From: Linum tenue
Lineage: Eukaryota > Streptophyta > Magnoliopsida > Malpighiales > Linaceae
Direction: 5' to 3'
Length of the DNA: 64,000 bases
Assembly: GCA_946122785.1 (NCBI GenBank)
Contig: CAMGYJ010000011.1
Span: 1 to 64,000 of the forward strand
Shown here: piece by piece, positions 44,570 through 57,830 of the stretch
How positions within the stretch are numbered: the first letter of the stretch is position 1
Layout of the letters: each line of letters begins with the position of its first letter
Translations under genes and position numbers: made by a program
The notes under the pieces: generated by a model
The model's database searches: none
What the model was told of the DNA's origin: nothing
What the model saw: only the letters and a program-made list of their open reading frames with translations

Positions 44570-47500
44570 CACTACAACAAACTGGGCCTTTTGCGACGAA
44601 ATTATTCGTCGTAAAAAGCATCAAATTCGTCGCAGAAACACTTTCGCGACGAAAGTCTCCGTCGCCATAGCAGAGTGTCATTCGTCGCGTATACCGCGTC
44701 GCCCTAGGGGTTTTGCGACGAATTTAATGTACCCGTCGCTAAAAGTACAGATCGTCGCTGAAGGGTGAAGTTTTTGCGACGAACATATTTGTCACAAAAT
44801 GTTTTCTTCCGCGACTATGTTAACGTCATCGCAAAAAAAATAACTTTTTGCGACGAAATCAATCGTCGCAGAAACTCTCTACCGTAACACAAAAAAATAG
44901 TAGCGAGGCTTCATTTCGTCGCCGATGGCTTTAGCGATGACGAATTTCGTCACTAAAAATGTTAATTTCTCACTGTTTCTTATGCTTATATAACCTGATA
45001 CTGTTCATACATACTTCAACTTTGCAACCAATTAGTGTAAAAGATAACTCAACTGAGCAGTTCTATAATAAATTACCATTGAATATTCAATCTTGTTCAT
45101 CCAAGTAGCTATACATCTACAACCATACATAATAAATAAATTCATTCAACATTCATAATATCCAAAGAAGCAACAATTAACTACTTGCAAGTTTCTCTAT
45201 AGGATCTTGAAGCATTCTTGAGGGACTCTGGAGTCCTTGTTGCACGTCCAATCTACTCTCTCAATTGACCAGTTTGCAGCTTGTATTTGTGCATAACCTA
45301 ATCAAGTCAAAGAAATAAATACATAAATAGAGCATAATCCTTCAAACAAAGCATGATTGCACACAAACCTGCTGCAAGTCTAGCAACTCTTATTTAGAAT
45401 ACCTTTTTAAAGAACAAGAACTAACCTGGAACTTTATGTACTCCTATTATGTCTTCATTATTACATGTACTTGTTGAGTCTTCAAATTCTGTAAATCAAA
45501 GTTTCAACCAAACAACATTTATTTCTCAAGATTTGTAATTTCCCTCCAGTAAATCAAAAAGATATGGCGGCAATAAAGTCTGACTGAAATCCTAACTTGA
45601 TTCCCAATAGCCATCCTTTGAAACTAATATCTTTTTGAAGCTTTTCAATCTGGGCCTTGAACTAAGCACTAGCCTCAATGAACTACAAATGAGAATGATT
45701 CAGATCTAACTTCAGAATATTAAGAAATCAACAGATAGGACATTCTATTAACTAAACAAATGGGAACTTAAGAAGAAGCTCAAATTACCCAATTAAAATA
45801 AGCTTAAAACAGAAGAACGAATTCAGAAGATGCCAACTACACATATAATTTTAATGTTCCCAAATGAAGTCATCAATGATGACCAGAGTCCAAACACTCC
45901 TAATGGTTGCTGAGTGTCGGTGACATGGCCAATAGTACCTTAAACCAAATTTTCGAAATCTACATAACATTGCATCCTATATAGTTTAACAATCTCAGAA
46001 GTAAATAAATGACCTGAACTAGAAGTACAAAATAATTCCTAAAAATTAACTAGGTTCAGAAGAATTCCATTTTTATAGACGGTTTCAATAATTGGATGAT
46101 GAGTGGTTTGTGACTCAAATAAACTACTGAGGTTGGCTCGCTGCATCATGTAATGAATGAGCCAAAAGATGGTGGTCAAGTATGTTTTATCAAGAAAACC
46201 GATCAAATCCGTAGATGCAAATAAACACAATGAAACCAATTATGATAGGAAATCAAGTGGATGATAAAAGTAGTTCAAATTGAATACTCGAAAGCTCATG
46301 ACTGAACCCAATACATGAATAGATACATTGATCAAGCGAACCATTTCATAGTTTGTCATGGAAAAATTCAAGGTAAGAAAAAAGGATTAAGAGGTCACAA
46401 TGAAGTCCTAGAAGAAGTGTTTTGGGAGTTAATGGGAACTGGATATCCACTTGTACTCCATGCATTCTTAATGCCTAAAAGCAAAGGAATTAAGAATTCA
46501 CCACATATTTTGTCTTAAGCAACAAGACGGTCCTGCAATTGTGGCTAGGCAAGGGTAGGAAGCAATTACCAGGAATGAGATAATTTTATAGATTTTGAAA
46601 ATAGCTTGTGTTATTACCTGCTTGTGAACATGACTTCATGATGATGTATTAATATGTAAGGGTTAAGAGTTAATAAAGAAATAAGAAACACTGTCAGAGC
46701 AGCTCTTGGGAGTTATGAGAAACACGATATGAGAACCTCATATATATCTTACCTACTTCACCCAGATGTAAAGTTTGCTTCATTCCTTTCTCCCTGTAGC
46801 CATTACTCCTCCGTCATCATTATCATTGGATTCTACTCCACCTGCCTCCACGAGCGCCTCCCCAAAATCAACTCAGGCAGACAAGTAGACTTCCATTACT
46901 CACCTTCTCATGGCGCTTCGCTACTCCAAATCATTGTCAGCAGCTCAACTGACTTCCACCTTCACCACTAACACCACTATCTTCGAGCACTGTCAACAAC
47001 ACCCTATATACAAAATAAACTAAAGTAGGTTGGGGAATATGCCGATGGAGGAGATCTTATCATATCATACCAGAAGATTACTCGATCCTTGTAGATTATA
47101 GGTCGGTGAATCTCGTCGATCGAGCTAGACAGTAGAGAAGGGTAAAGGGATGGAACATATTAGAACACACTTTTGTACTTTCTACAAGATAGAGAGATGT
47201 TGTGCTCAAGTTTATGAGCAAGAAGAGGTAATCACAAATCAAGGAGACTTACGAAGCTGAGGATGAAGCCTGCGAGAATGGAGTGGATGTAATCAGCTGG
47301 CTTTCTTTATCAATTTTGACGAGGCGGTGCAATAATAGGCGGAGGCAGAGCAAGGAGGAAGATTTGCTTTAGTGGCGGCGAGTCAATCAGGTAAAAAATG
47401 ATCACTAGCAGTAACAAATCAAACGACGGAAACTGAAATAGGGAACAGAGGGATTCAGATTTGGGAGATTGCGAGTCGGCTAGGATTTCGGGAGGAATGA

Positions 47501-48148
47501 GCTATCGACTGAAATGGAAGCCAACGAGTGATCTAGAGCTTCCAATCAAGAAACCATTTTCTCTCCTTCGGGAACAAAGCGCAAGAGATACTGAAATTAG
47601 AAATGAGGGTGCTAGATTTGGACATCGCGACCTGGCTAGGGATTTTGGAGGAGTTGGAGACTTCGAGCTCTCGACTGGAATGGGGGAGAAGACAACAAAG
47701 TGTGGGGAAATTGGGGCTTTTGATTGAATATAAAAACGTGTCATTTTTTGGTCACAGCTGGCCAAATACGTTTCGAAATAAGCCAAATCGGAAGCACGGT
47801 ATGAAAATTTCTATGCATGAAACAAATCATTAAAAATTCTAAAACGACGTCGTTTTATGTCCTTCTTTCAAGACGAATTCTTTGGCGCAGTGGCATCTCT
47901 TTCTGCGATGATTAAATTTCGTCGCTAAACCTTCTGCGACGTGAACTTTCGTCCCCAAATCTTGGTCAACCTTCTGCGACGAAATAACCTATAAATTTTT
48001 GTCGCCATAGGTATTCAATCGACGAAAATTCAACTTAATACCCTTTTGGGACGATTTTTGTAACATCGTCGCTAAAACTTGTTCTTTTGCGACGAAATGA
48101 GGTTTCGTCACCATAATTTCGTCGCTAAAAGACTGTTTTTTTGTAGTG
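44570..48148. mobile_element. Non-autonomous CACTA element 2 (GCGACGAAA-type subterminal repeats)
   Basis: Starts CACTACAACAAACTGGGC and ends TTTTTTTGTAGTG, with AAT duplicated at 44567-44569 and 48149-48151. Both ends (44590-44960 and 47870-48130) are dense in GCGACGAAA / TTTCGTCGC. No transposase. Interior frames (46729-46971, 47461-47727) match nothing I know. Confidence 0.9.
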
Positions 48149-48151
48149 AAT

Positions 48152-48867
48152 ATATAGTACTGCTGGTTTTGTGTTTGGCTGCCTAGCTAATTAACTAGCT
48201 TCGGTTTTGTAGTAAGTAGAACGTTTTTTTGCGGGATATATCGATCAAATCAATCCGACTATTCCTATTGTGGCATCCATATCCGTCTTACTTTCATCTA
48301 TAGTATCTTCCAAACTATGTTGTCTAATTAAAATTTACCCTTTTTTTTAATCTTCAGAGATATATATGTCAAGAAAAAGTGGATCTAATTGAATTGTTGG
48401 GAGATTCAATTATGAATTATATATCACTTAATTATGAATTGCTTAACAGAGCATATGGGGTCACTAAGATTTGAACGGAAGACCTCTCGATCACTTAATG
48501 CTCTAATACTATGTTAAGAACCCGTCGATCTCAATAATAGTAATTTTTGAAAGTGTTCAATAATGAAAGCCAACGACAATCATTTATTTGTCAGGAAGGA
48601 CCAAACAACGAGAGCTAGGAGGTGCTCTAGAGTTAGAGGATAGTCCAGGGGCAATCTAGGAGAAATTGTCGTGGATTTCTTCATCAAGGAAGCCCGAAGA
48701 TCAAACTTGTAGGTAGGAATGGAAGCTTAGAGTATAATTTGTGCACTTTCCTCTTCTATGGTCTAATCTCCTTCACTTGGTTTTTGATGAACCCAAGCTA
48801 TGATTTGTTTAAATGATGATTGTATGAGTACTCTTTCTTCCTAAACTTGAATTTATATCCGATCTAT
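48152..48867. other. DUF26 pseudogene promoter remnant, then LTR-like left part
   Basis: 48152-48240 is the original upstream region of the DUF26 pseudogene (ATATATAG is half of its TATA box). From about 48540 the sequence resembles a plant LTR and continues on the other side of CACTA element 3 at 52158. I did not find its left end. Confidence 0.45.
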
Positions 48868-51800
48868 CACTACGGGAAAATGGACCTCTTGCAACACTTG
48901 GATTGCAACACCATTTAAAAGTGTTGCGTTCGATATATAACCGCAACACTTTTTTTTAGTTGCATATATGATATTTTACGCAACTCAATTTAATTATGTG
49001 TTGCAATTGTTCTCTTATACGCAACACTTATCTCACAAATATTTTTAGGGTTGCCTATTTTTATATTTTATACAACACTATGTAAAATTATGTCGCAAAA
49101 AGTCATCAAGTTTATACAACACTTCGATATAAATTGATGTAGTAGTTTTGCTGATCATTCTAATGTATTCTCTCTATTGTTCAGATCTCTTCGTCGGTGG
49201 GCTTCGGTTGTTCTTACCTGCATCCCCCTATTATTGATCAATGGTGATGGCTGAGAAGGGATGTACATGAGAAACGAAAAGGAAAACAGGGGATCTGAGA
49301 AAGCATTGAGCAAGAAGAAATTATTTATGGTGATGCATATCTGTTGTGTGCAGGCGGAAATTGAGAGCAGAAAAGCGATTTTAAAAAATTGGGGTTTCAC
49401 AAGGAGGAAAGCAATTTGATTTGGCGACAACCATTGCCGCCCTTTTTTCCCCTCTGTTTCTCTTATGCCGTATATTTCTTTTTATTTTTTGTATTGGGCG
49501 CTTTACATTTCCAACTAAGAGAAATAGTAAAAGATTTTCTCGGTATATTTTTTAATCAACCGCAAAATGTATAAGTTATTAACTTTGAATATGGTAATTG
49601 AAATTGAATGGTTAATCTCATATATTGGACACTATTGATTATCTCAGAAATTCCTAACCACACCAACAAAATTTGCTAAGTAAAATTTACTAAGCACCGC
49701 TAGTTAAATGTATAAACTATAAAGCAATGGAACCCCAAGTATTTTAAGCATTCTCTATTCTAGCCGTATTAGAATTTGTTTTACAATTTACAACAGGAAC
49801 TAGACCTCAAACTTTTTATTAATTAGAATTTCTTTTACAATTTACAACAAGGACTAGAATTTCTTTTACAAAGCAATGGAACCCCAAGTATTTTAAGCAT
49901 TCTCTAATATGCTTAACTTTCAAAATTAATTACCATGCTAATATGCTTGTTCTTGCTACTATACTTTGTTTGTTACATAATTATTTTTCTAAGGAGTATG
50001 ATCTTGTATGAGGAGGTTATGATATTGAGATGTACATAGTGTTGTATATCATTTTAAGCTAGTAATAGCATGGAAACAATAATTTTGCAGACATTCAATA
50101 CATATGTATCGTAATGTTATACGAGTATGGTAAAAAGACTCTTCTCCCAACGGGAGCATCCCACCATTCACGCACAAAAGCTACATTTCCATGTAATGCT
50201 ACCAATTCCTACCATTCATAACGTTGACAAGACCCTTAGATTTAGCAGCACCTTAGGACGGTATAGCCTTAAAGTTTAAAAGTAAGTTAAGGGCGAGGTT
50301 CAAATGAGGAAAAGCTTATGGTGGATTTCTAGCGCTCCGATTTCTAAAATGCTTTAATCGTTCATTTTGTTAATTAAATTATTATAATCGGTCAAAAATA
50401 GATTAAAGGGCATTAGAAACCAGATAAGTGCAAATGTTGGAAAGGAAAAAGGTTTAATTATAAAGAATCGGCCGTAGTATACACTACACAATCATAAAAG
50501 ATAATCATCCAACTATAAAAGATTTGATCTCATCTACTTTCCCTTACTTTAATTACATAGTTAAGCCTTAATTATTTCTTGGAAAAGATCTTTCGTAATA
50601 TCAGAAAGGAAAGTTCTATGTTCTTCCTATTAATTCTATTCATAATTCTTAGGTTTTCCACTCATAATTATAAACAAACCCTTCTCCACTATCCAGAACT
50701 CCGATCAGCCTACCCTTCTCGTCTCTTTTCCAGCCGCTCGTGGAACTTCACGTCGCCGTCAACTGGTTCTATTTATTTCCTTTACAGCAATTAAAAAGAA
50801 AACAACTTGCGCATGCATTTCTTCATGCCTGATTCGATATATTCCCTTTGTTTTCTGTTTTGACAGCAATGAGGATCGGCTGTGTCGCTGATATAAGAAG
50901 AGGAACGGTGAGACAACTAGAGTCCGACTATGATACAGAAGAGATGAAATTGAATCGGAGCCTCCAAAAGGCACGTAGTATTTAGTTTGTTATTTTCCAG
51001 TGATGCTACATACAATGTTTATTCCTCCATCTGTGGCCTTAACGCCTCATGTTCATCAATTCCACTAAACTTTTTTATGTGTTTTGTTGATTTCAGCCAC
51101 TGCCGAGATGTAGCTCAAGCAATCCCATGAATGATTAAAACATGTTTCTCAAGAAAGCAAAGAGAGGATCGAAGCATGAAGTTTTTCAGTCCGGATAATT
51201 ACATTAAAATTAATGTACTTGTTCTTAGCTTTGTTGTACATGTATTCAGTTTAAGGAATACTTCTTACATAAAAATTCAATTCGTTGTATAAGTGTAATT
51301 GTGGGCATCTTAATTTAGTATTTGTTGTGATTTGCATCCAAAAGAGACAAATGCAAAAGTTTCATTATCACGGAAAAGCATTTCAATGACGATCATAGTT
51401 GTCCCATTTATAAGCTTTCGTGATGAAATGCTAATCACCTATGATTACAATCTGTGATATATCATTTTGTCGATTTCTTTATGTGATAAAAATATGGTCA
51501 GAAAATAATTCTGTTGTGACAAGCATATAGTCACAAAAGTATAATATGAGTGATGATCCAAATTCATCACATAATGTTGCATAAGTGACAAAATAATTCA
51601 TCACAAATAATTATTTTGGTGTCAGCCAACCTGCTCCATGGATCATATATTGAACTTCGAAAAGTGTATTTGCTACCGAATAATGGTCACACATGACAAT
51701 TATTTGTGAGAATTAAACATGTCACTGTTTTGGTTTACAATGTCGATAGTAATTTGTCACGAAAATTATCTTTATTGACAAAAACACTGTCACGCAAGTA

Positions 51801-52154
51801 TTAGTATCCGTTACAAAAAAAATTGTCACAATTAGTCCAGCCGTTTGTGACGATTCAGACTTGTCACAAATAAAAATTTAAATGTTGCGAAAACTTGTAG
51901 AAAATGTTGCCTATGCTAGAAAAATATGTTGCACAAATTTTGAAAAGTGTTGCCTAAAGTGGTGTTGCGTAATAGGTAAGGATACGCAACCCTTTTTATT
52001 TTGGTTGCACAAAGTGAAAAAAGAGTTGCTTATTCCATTTGCAACCCCCACTATATGCAACCCTAGTAAAAGTGTTGCGTTAGGATGTTGCAACTCTTTT
52101 AAGACTTTATGCAACGCATTTTTGGGGTTGCAAGAGACTATTTTTCCCGTAGTG
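48868..52154. mobile_element. Non-autonomous CACTA element 3 (GCAACAC-type subterminal repeats)
   Basis: Starts CACTACGGGAAAATGG and ends ATTTTTCCCGTAGTG, with TAT duplicated at 48865-48867 and 52155-52157. TTGCAACACT/AGTGTTGCG repeats fill 48890-49110 and 51885-52135. No transposase was found; interior frames have no domains. Confidence 0.92.
51360..51865. repeat. TGTGACxA-type repeat block inside CACTA element 3
   Basis: Many copies of TTGTCACAAA, TGTGACAA and TCATCACA in both orientations, in a style like a CACTA subterminal region but with a motif unlike its host element. It sits directly inside the right-hand GCAACAC array. It could be the relic of a fourth CACTA family. Confidence 0.55.
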
Positions 52155-52157
52155 TAT

Positions 52158-52770
52158 GCATTTGATGTTCAATTCTGCTTTAATCGAGATTATTGATTTG
52201 GTTATTGATCTATGAGAGGGAATACATGACTAATTGGGTCAACTAGAGCACCTTAGATTGGAAGTAGGGGGTCGATTGTGCGAGAGTGAGTCGATTTTGT
52301 GCTTTGTATTGAGTGGGAACCTTACCCAATAGAGGGGATCTAGTGTAGAACGCCTTGATCAGTTGTACTAGCTAGAGAAGGGTACGCCCCTCTAGACTAC
52401 CGATTCAAGAGGGCTTCATTGATTTAATCGAGAATCAATGTCTAGTCAAGGATCATCCGCATTATAGACGAGAGTGGAGGAAGTTAGAGACTCATCAATC
52501 TCAATTCGGCTAGTGGCTTGGGGGATTCAAACACCCAAGTGAGCCTTTAACTTGTAATTAGCTAGATTAACCATAGAGTAGTTTGTTCTTATATTCCAAC
52601 TTCGATTGGCGAGATAACAAAACTAAATTGAGTAAGAGTACATCTAAATGCCTTGGGGTTCGATAATTTTATTACTTTACTTACACTATACTGCTTCCTA
52701 ATTCGTGGTTGCACTTGGTCATTTATTGGAGTTTTAGTAAAAGCGAGTCACTCATCCAAACGACCCCAAA
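52158..52770. mobile_element. LTR-like sequence, right part (interrupted by CACTA element 3)
   Basis: Continues the LTR-like sequence at about 48540-48864. It has typical plant LTR 3'-part wording (GGGAACCTTACCCAATAG, GTTGCACTTGGTCATTTATT). Possible end at CGAGTCA near 52750; I found no matching target duplication. Confidence 0.45.
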
Positions 52771-52892
52771 GTGAAATCTAACAGTTAAAATAATTTGGAG
52801 TTGCGAGAAATTCATGTTAAAAAACTAATATCCATCCCAATCTCTTAATAACCTCACTGAGAAAAAAAAGTGTTGTGTTATATGCTTATACT

Positions 52893-52935
52893 TATACTAG
52901 GTGGTGATGCCGCACCTTGTCGCGGGGCGGATATG
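52893..52935 (-). mobile_element. Possible Helitron 3' terminus
   Basis: Minus strand: a GC hairpin-like segment (CCCCGCGACAAGGTGCGG) a few bases before CTAGTATAAG. The next 1.3 kb (52940-54250) contains no gene, only AT-rich sequence with a diverged TACTAAAATGTAA stretch (53280-53480) like the interior of the hAT MITEs. Confidence 0.3.
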
Positions 52936-54254
52936 GTATATGAGCATGTAGTGACCCGTTATGGTATTTGTTTGTATTATTAGTCAAAACTTAATTTTTT
53001 TTATTAGCAGTTTTGTTAGTAATATTGACTTGACAATACGATATCAACTGAGAAGAGATATATGGCGGTCAACATCCATTTTAAATGTTTTTGAAAATTT
53101 TGGCTAATAAATGATATTTACCTAAACCCAAGCAGACCCATTGATTATGGGTAGGGTATGGGTGACGTATATATGGGTTTGAAAGTTTGTAGATGGGTTT
53201 GGATAGGGTATGAATATGTACTTACATAATCTAAATATGTATGAGTTGGGTATGGATACCCATTTATTCGAGGGTGTTTTAATCAAACATACAAAAATTA
53301 GACATATTTGTAGAACTTCAAAAGTTTAGACATCAAAATGTCAACCGCAAAAATTTTACATACTAAAATGTAATGTTCAATCAATATTTTGGGGACTTAT
53401 GTGCCAAAAAAATAAATTTAGGTTATAAATCTAAAAATCTATTAAGTTTAGGTACTGAACTGTAATTTGTATATTTGAGGCTTAATTCCTTTATGGTGAT
53501 GTATTTTTTTATATAAAAATGGAAACTATTATTTGATATGTGTAGATACCTAGCCAAACATTCCATATATAATTGTCGAAAATTCTAGCTCGGGTGAAAA
53601 AGAAAAACTTTTGGGAGAAGCAAAATGAATACAAACTGGAACTCGCTTAAATTCACACCTTCAAATCTCATAATGGAAAACAATTACTTTCTAATAAGTA
53701 ATAACCATATTTATTTATTTTTATTTGGACTCGGCATTGAGCTGAAAAAGTTAGTGGTTTATGGTTCAATTATTAATTCTCTAGACTGTTAGTAAGTTGC
53801 ATGGACCCGTTCATACTTGTGATTAGAATACATAAAAATTGTATACTAATTATGATTAGCCGAAGAAGGCAAAGAAAGAAATAAATAAAGAGTTATGGAA
53901 GGCGAGTGAAAAATGAAACGAAAAGCAAGTAGATGATGGAAAAGTTTTGACCAATTTTTTTAGCTGGTCGTCAATACAACAGTCAACCATTTTCACTGTA
54001 GCAATTTATTGACACTTGTTTATGTAGACGTCGCCTATTTTGTTGCATGTAGTTAGTAGAAGTTTGTTTAGTACCTCGTAAATGTACTAAATGAGTTTAT
54101 AAAATCGCTCTTGTAATATTTTTAGAGTCGTCTCTCTTTTACCATTTATTTAATGTTTCACGCAATGAGCAAATATAAAATGGTCGAATCTTCTCCTTCG
54201 GTTGAGTAATACAACACCTTGCATGGTACAAACTAAATTTATATTTTTTGTTAT

Positions 54255-54500
54255 GGTAGATTGGATTCATGTATTGATTCAAAATGATTGGCGGATTCGA
54301 TTCATGGATTCAAGTGAAATCTAAACATTAAACCAATATGTAAATTTTAAAAAAATTGTAGGTACGAAAAGCTCATAAAATTTAGATAAAAAAACATAAT
54401 TGTTCAATAATTTTACATTAAAATTAAATTTGGGGTATCAAAATGTAAAATATATATCATAATAATTAAGTAGTAATTTAATTAAATTTGGGTATGAAAA
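54255..54500. mobile_element. Degraded hAT MITE relative
   Basis: GATTGGATTCATGTATTGAT, GGATTCAAGTGAAATC, then ATGTAAAxTTT ... GTAGGTAC ... ATCAAAATGTAAAAT follows the order seen inside MITEs A and B. TIRs are not recognisable. Confidence 0.4.
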
Positions 54501-54639
54501 TGTAAAAATGATAGTTGCCCAATCAACTTGCAAGATTAGGCAACAATAACTCAACTTCTTCTTTATATATATTAATTAATACATGAGCATCCTGCAATAT
54601 GCTTTAACCTGAACTATAAATGGAAAGACAAACATGGAT

Positions 54640-54985
54640 TCATAGAAGTGTACGAGAAGCAAAGTTGGTTGAGTCATCCTACATTTGCTAGGTAAAGCTG
54701 TCTGATCTAGAGAACGAAGAATAGTTTTGGACTGATCGATTCAGTTTGTTGCCGGTTTGATCCAGCAGGCAGGCAGGCGGGCAGGGAGATGCCGTCGAAA
54801 TTTCATCGCAACGACAAGACAGGTTTTATCCAACTATCTATAGTTGTTCTTGTTGTAACCGGTAATTCCCTCCTAAACACAAGACAAATAACACAGAAAT
54901 TTACGGGTTGCTTTTATAACTGGACTAGTCGATGGAGTATATATAGTTTATATGGATCTTCATCGTCATACAATACTATATGAGT
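54640..54985. repeat. Dispersed local repeat block (copy 2)
   Basis: GTGTACGAGAAGCAAAGTTGGTTGAGTCAT, GGACTGATCGATTCAGTTTG, GATCCAGCAGGCAGGCAGG and CCGGTAATTCCCTCC closely parallel 57540-57820, and more loosely 27050-27187. Confidence 0.65.
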
Positions 54986-55299
54986 ATATGGAGGTTCTCT
55001 ATAAGAACATACTTCATTTAGAACTTCCAACCTTCTGAGGATTTGTAGAAAGGATAAGCAAATATCTTATTACTTTGAACTTGAAACTCAATATCACTTT
55101 TATGTTGAGAAATATTATTTTTTTCACCTTCTAAAGCTGCATATAGTATATTTTTTACAATACTTTTCGTTAATATCAATAAATAGAATGACAAGCATAT
55201 CTTAAATAAAGAAACTAAAAGGAAAAGGAAAAGGACAACTTATGAGTTTGATTGAATATTTTACATATTTTGTCGCTGTAATGGACTTTTAAATCTCTT

Positions 55300-55990
55300 T
55301 TTTGATCACCCAACAGTTGGCTTTGTCTTAACTTCAACTACAATTGGATAGTCTTGTTCATGATCTGAGCCTGACACATCATTATTGGTTCTACCATGTA
55401 AAGTTTTTTTCATTAACTACAATTCCTTAAGTAATGTTAAAAAAAAAACTCCACATGTGTTCTCATACATAGTGTTATCCTCGGCTGTTAATGTAGATAT
55501 GTCATAGAAATTATTATTCAAATTGAAATAACTCTTCCAATCTGTTCTTTAGAACTTCCACAAACTTGAATTGCTTTTCTAATATCTCCATCTTTTGCAT
55601 CATTTGTCCATCTCTTGAAAATATAATCTCCAGGAATCTACTTTACATTTTTCTTGTCAAGAACTTTTAAAGCATGAGCACACAAAATTCCCACAAAGTC
55701 AAACTTCTTGCATCTGAATTCAACTATCAGGCGAGAAGGCTCAAAACGAACAGTGTGTTGTGTACCACTACTAGAATATTTTACTTTATATTCTATATGA
55801 CCTTAAGTTGTACTGATCTTATCAATTGTGCAATCCTAATTTCTTAGATATTCTTCTTCAAACATTTTAAACACTTCGGGAAGTGTAAACATATGATGAC
55901 TATTTTAACATCTCAACATTTGCTTTTAGCACTGGGTTGGTATTCCTCAGTTTGAACTCTCCCAGAAGCTCTTTCTACCTTCTATCTTCC
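55300..55990 (-). pseudogene. FAR1/FRS-related (MULE-derived) fragment with SWIM finger remains
   Basis: Read on the minus strand with interruptions: NTNPVLKANVEML, YTLPEVFKMFEEEYL, HTVRFEPSRLIVEFRCKKFD, FVGILCAHALKVLDKKNVK, IPGDYIFKRWTNDAKDGDI. This is the SWIM and post-SWIM part of FAR1/FHY3-family proteins (CxCKKFEFxGILCxHxLKVL ... KRWTKDAK). In-frame stops (for example before IPGDY) and loss of the first SWIM Cys mark a pseudogene. Unrelated in detail to the transposase at 8340. Confidence 0.7.
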
Positions 55991-56317
55991 ACCAATCCGT
56001 TATAATGGTCGAATACACCATATTGTGTTTTGGCTTCAATCACTTCTTCAACACATTATTTATTGATTTACTATGTTGGGCACTATTCATATCATGCAGC
56101 AGTAAACATATGACGCACGTACGCTAGACGTGTTCAAGTTCGTGTTAATGGGGTCAGTTGATTTATGATACGATATCATAGTTGGTTTGGTGTTTCTGTT
56201 CCCAAGACCCTTAATATTAAGTTTTAACTTAAAGCACGTAGTGTGATAGACCTGCGTTAATTTCAAGCTCATAAGTTAGTTTTTTTTTTCAAGCACGACA
56301 TGTGTGGAAGTAATTAA

Positions 56318-56360
56318 TACTAGCTTTTACCCGACCCGTTAGTCGGATGAATTATGTATT
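56318..56360 (-). mobile_element. Possible Helitron 3' terminus
   Basis: Minus strand: ATCCGACTAACGGGTCGG can pair as a hairpin, followed by GTAAAAGCTAGT. 56360-57535 holds no gene; it is AT-rich. Confidence 0.35.
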
Positions 56361-57539
56361 ATATTTTGTTGTTTTGTATTAACCAATTTGCTTATTTTCA
56401 AAAAAATTACATTCTTTTAAATAGTTTATTCATAAAGTGAAAATAATATTTGTGTTACTTTTGAATTTTATATTAGTAAGTAATTAGTTCTGGTGATGTG
56501 GCCATCCTATGTTACTGGTATCTATATTCTTTTATTCATATTTTAGAAGAAAATTTTATACTTTTTTACATTCAATATAAATTGCTTAAATTGTTTTTCT
56601 TTATAAGATTTGTTATTATCGAGTTACGGATCCAAACCTCTTGAATTCCAAAAAATATGTAAAACTCTTCTAATTGAATCCCAAACCCTCTTTGAATGAG
56701 GGGACTAATTGAATCATTGTGATTTTACTTCTTTTTTTTAGAGGGAATTCAGGCCTTACCACGTACTCTATTTCTTAAATTTATTACGAACTTTACATGT
56801 AAATTTATCATATTTCAAAATTCGGTACTATAGCTCCAACGCTGGGAGGGTGTATCATGGGGTGGTTCAGAAAAGAATCGGGTCTGAATACAATCGACTT
56901 AAAAAATAATGTAAAAATAATCAGGATAATTATAGAATAGATTCATTTCGGTTCGATCCAGTCCAGTTCCAACTTTGGTTCATTTTCTCTCATATTTAAG
57001 ATAATTCATGAGATTGAAATCAATTCGAAACGCGTATTTAATCAAAATTCAATTCTATCCAAAAGTCTATTTGAAGCACATTAGTTTGGCGTGGGCCAAA
57101 CCAAATTGGTGCTCGCGTTTGGAGAACGAGATTTAGTGCGTGGATTCATTGAATCCATAGATTTTATAGAAAGTTATGTTTTTTTGTTGTTTTTGTATTG
57201 TGGATTTTAGTTTTAGTGATTTCAAATCTCTGAAATCTATAGATATCAAATCTCTCATAATCAGAGAGATTCTATATCTTGATTTGTGAGTTTTTTCTAC
57301 TAATTTTTCTATTTTTTTATTTATTTATCATATAAAATATATTTATCAACAAAGTTTTTAATATTTCTCGAACCACTCTAATATTTTAATAAGGATAAAT
57401 ATTTTAATATAAAATTTTTATTTTTATTTTCATTGAATGTTAACAATCACAGTTATCAAATAATAAATATTTTAAAATCTATGTTCAACAATCCGTTGAC
57501 AATCTATAGATTTAAACTCATATTCTCCAAACGAATTCT

Positions 57540-57830
57540 TAGTGTACGAGAAGCAAAGTCGGTTGATTGATCCATGATTCGCTAGGTAAGCTGTCTGATG
57601 ATATATAGTCATAGAACCAAGAATTTTGGACTGATCGATTCAGTTTGTTGCAGGTTTGATCCAGCAAGCAGGCAGGGTGATGCCCTAGAAATTATTTCAT
57701 CGTAACGACCGCTCGCTCGTTGTCCAGTTTATCTATTGCAGCTCTTGTTGTTATAGTTGTTACGATAATGCAAGCTAACCGGTACGTAATTCCCTCCACA
57801 AAGTATAGACAAAGAACACAAAAAAGTTGT
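57540..57830. repeat. Dispersed local repeat block (copy 3), downstream of the DUF26 gene
   Basis: Matches 54640-54860 in order and wording (GTGTACGAGAAGCAAAGTC, GGACTGATCGATTCAGTTTG, CCGGTACGTAATTCCCTCC). It lies about 390 bp 3' of the minus-strand DUF26 gene. Confidence 0.65.
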
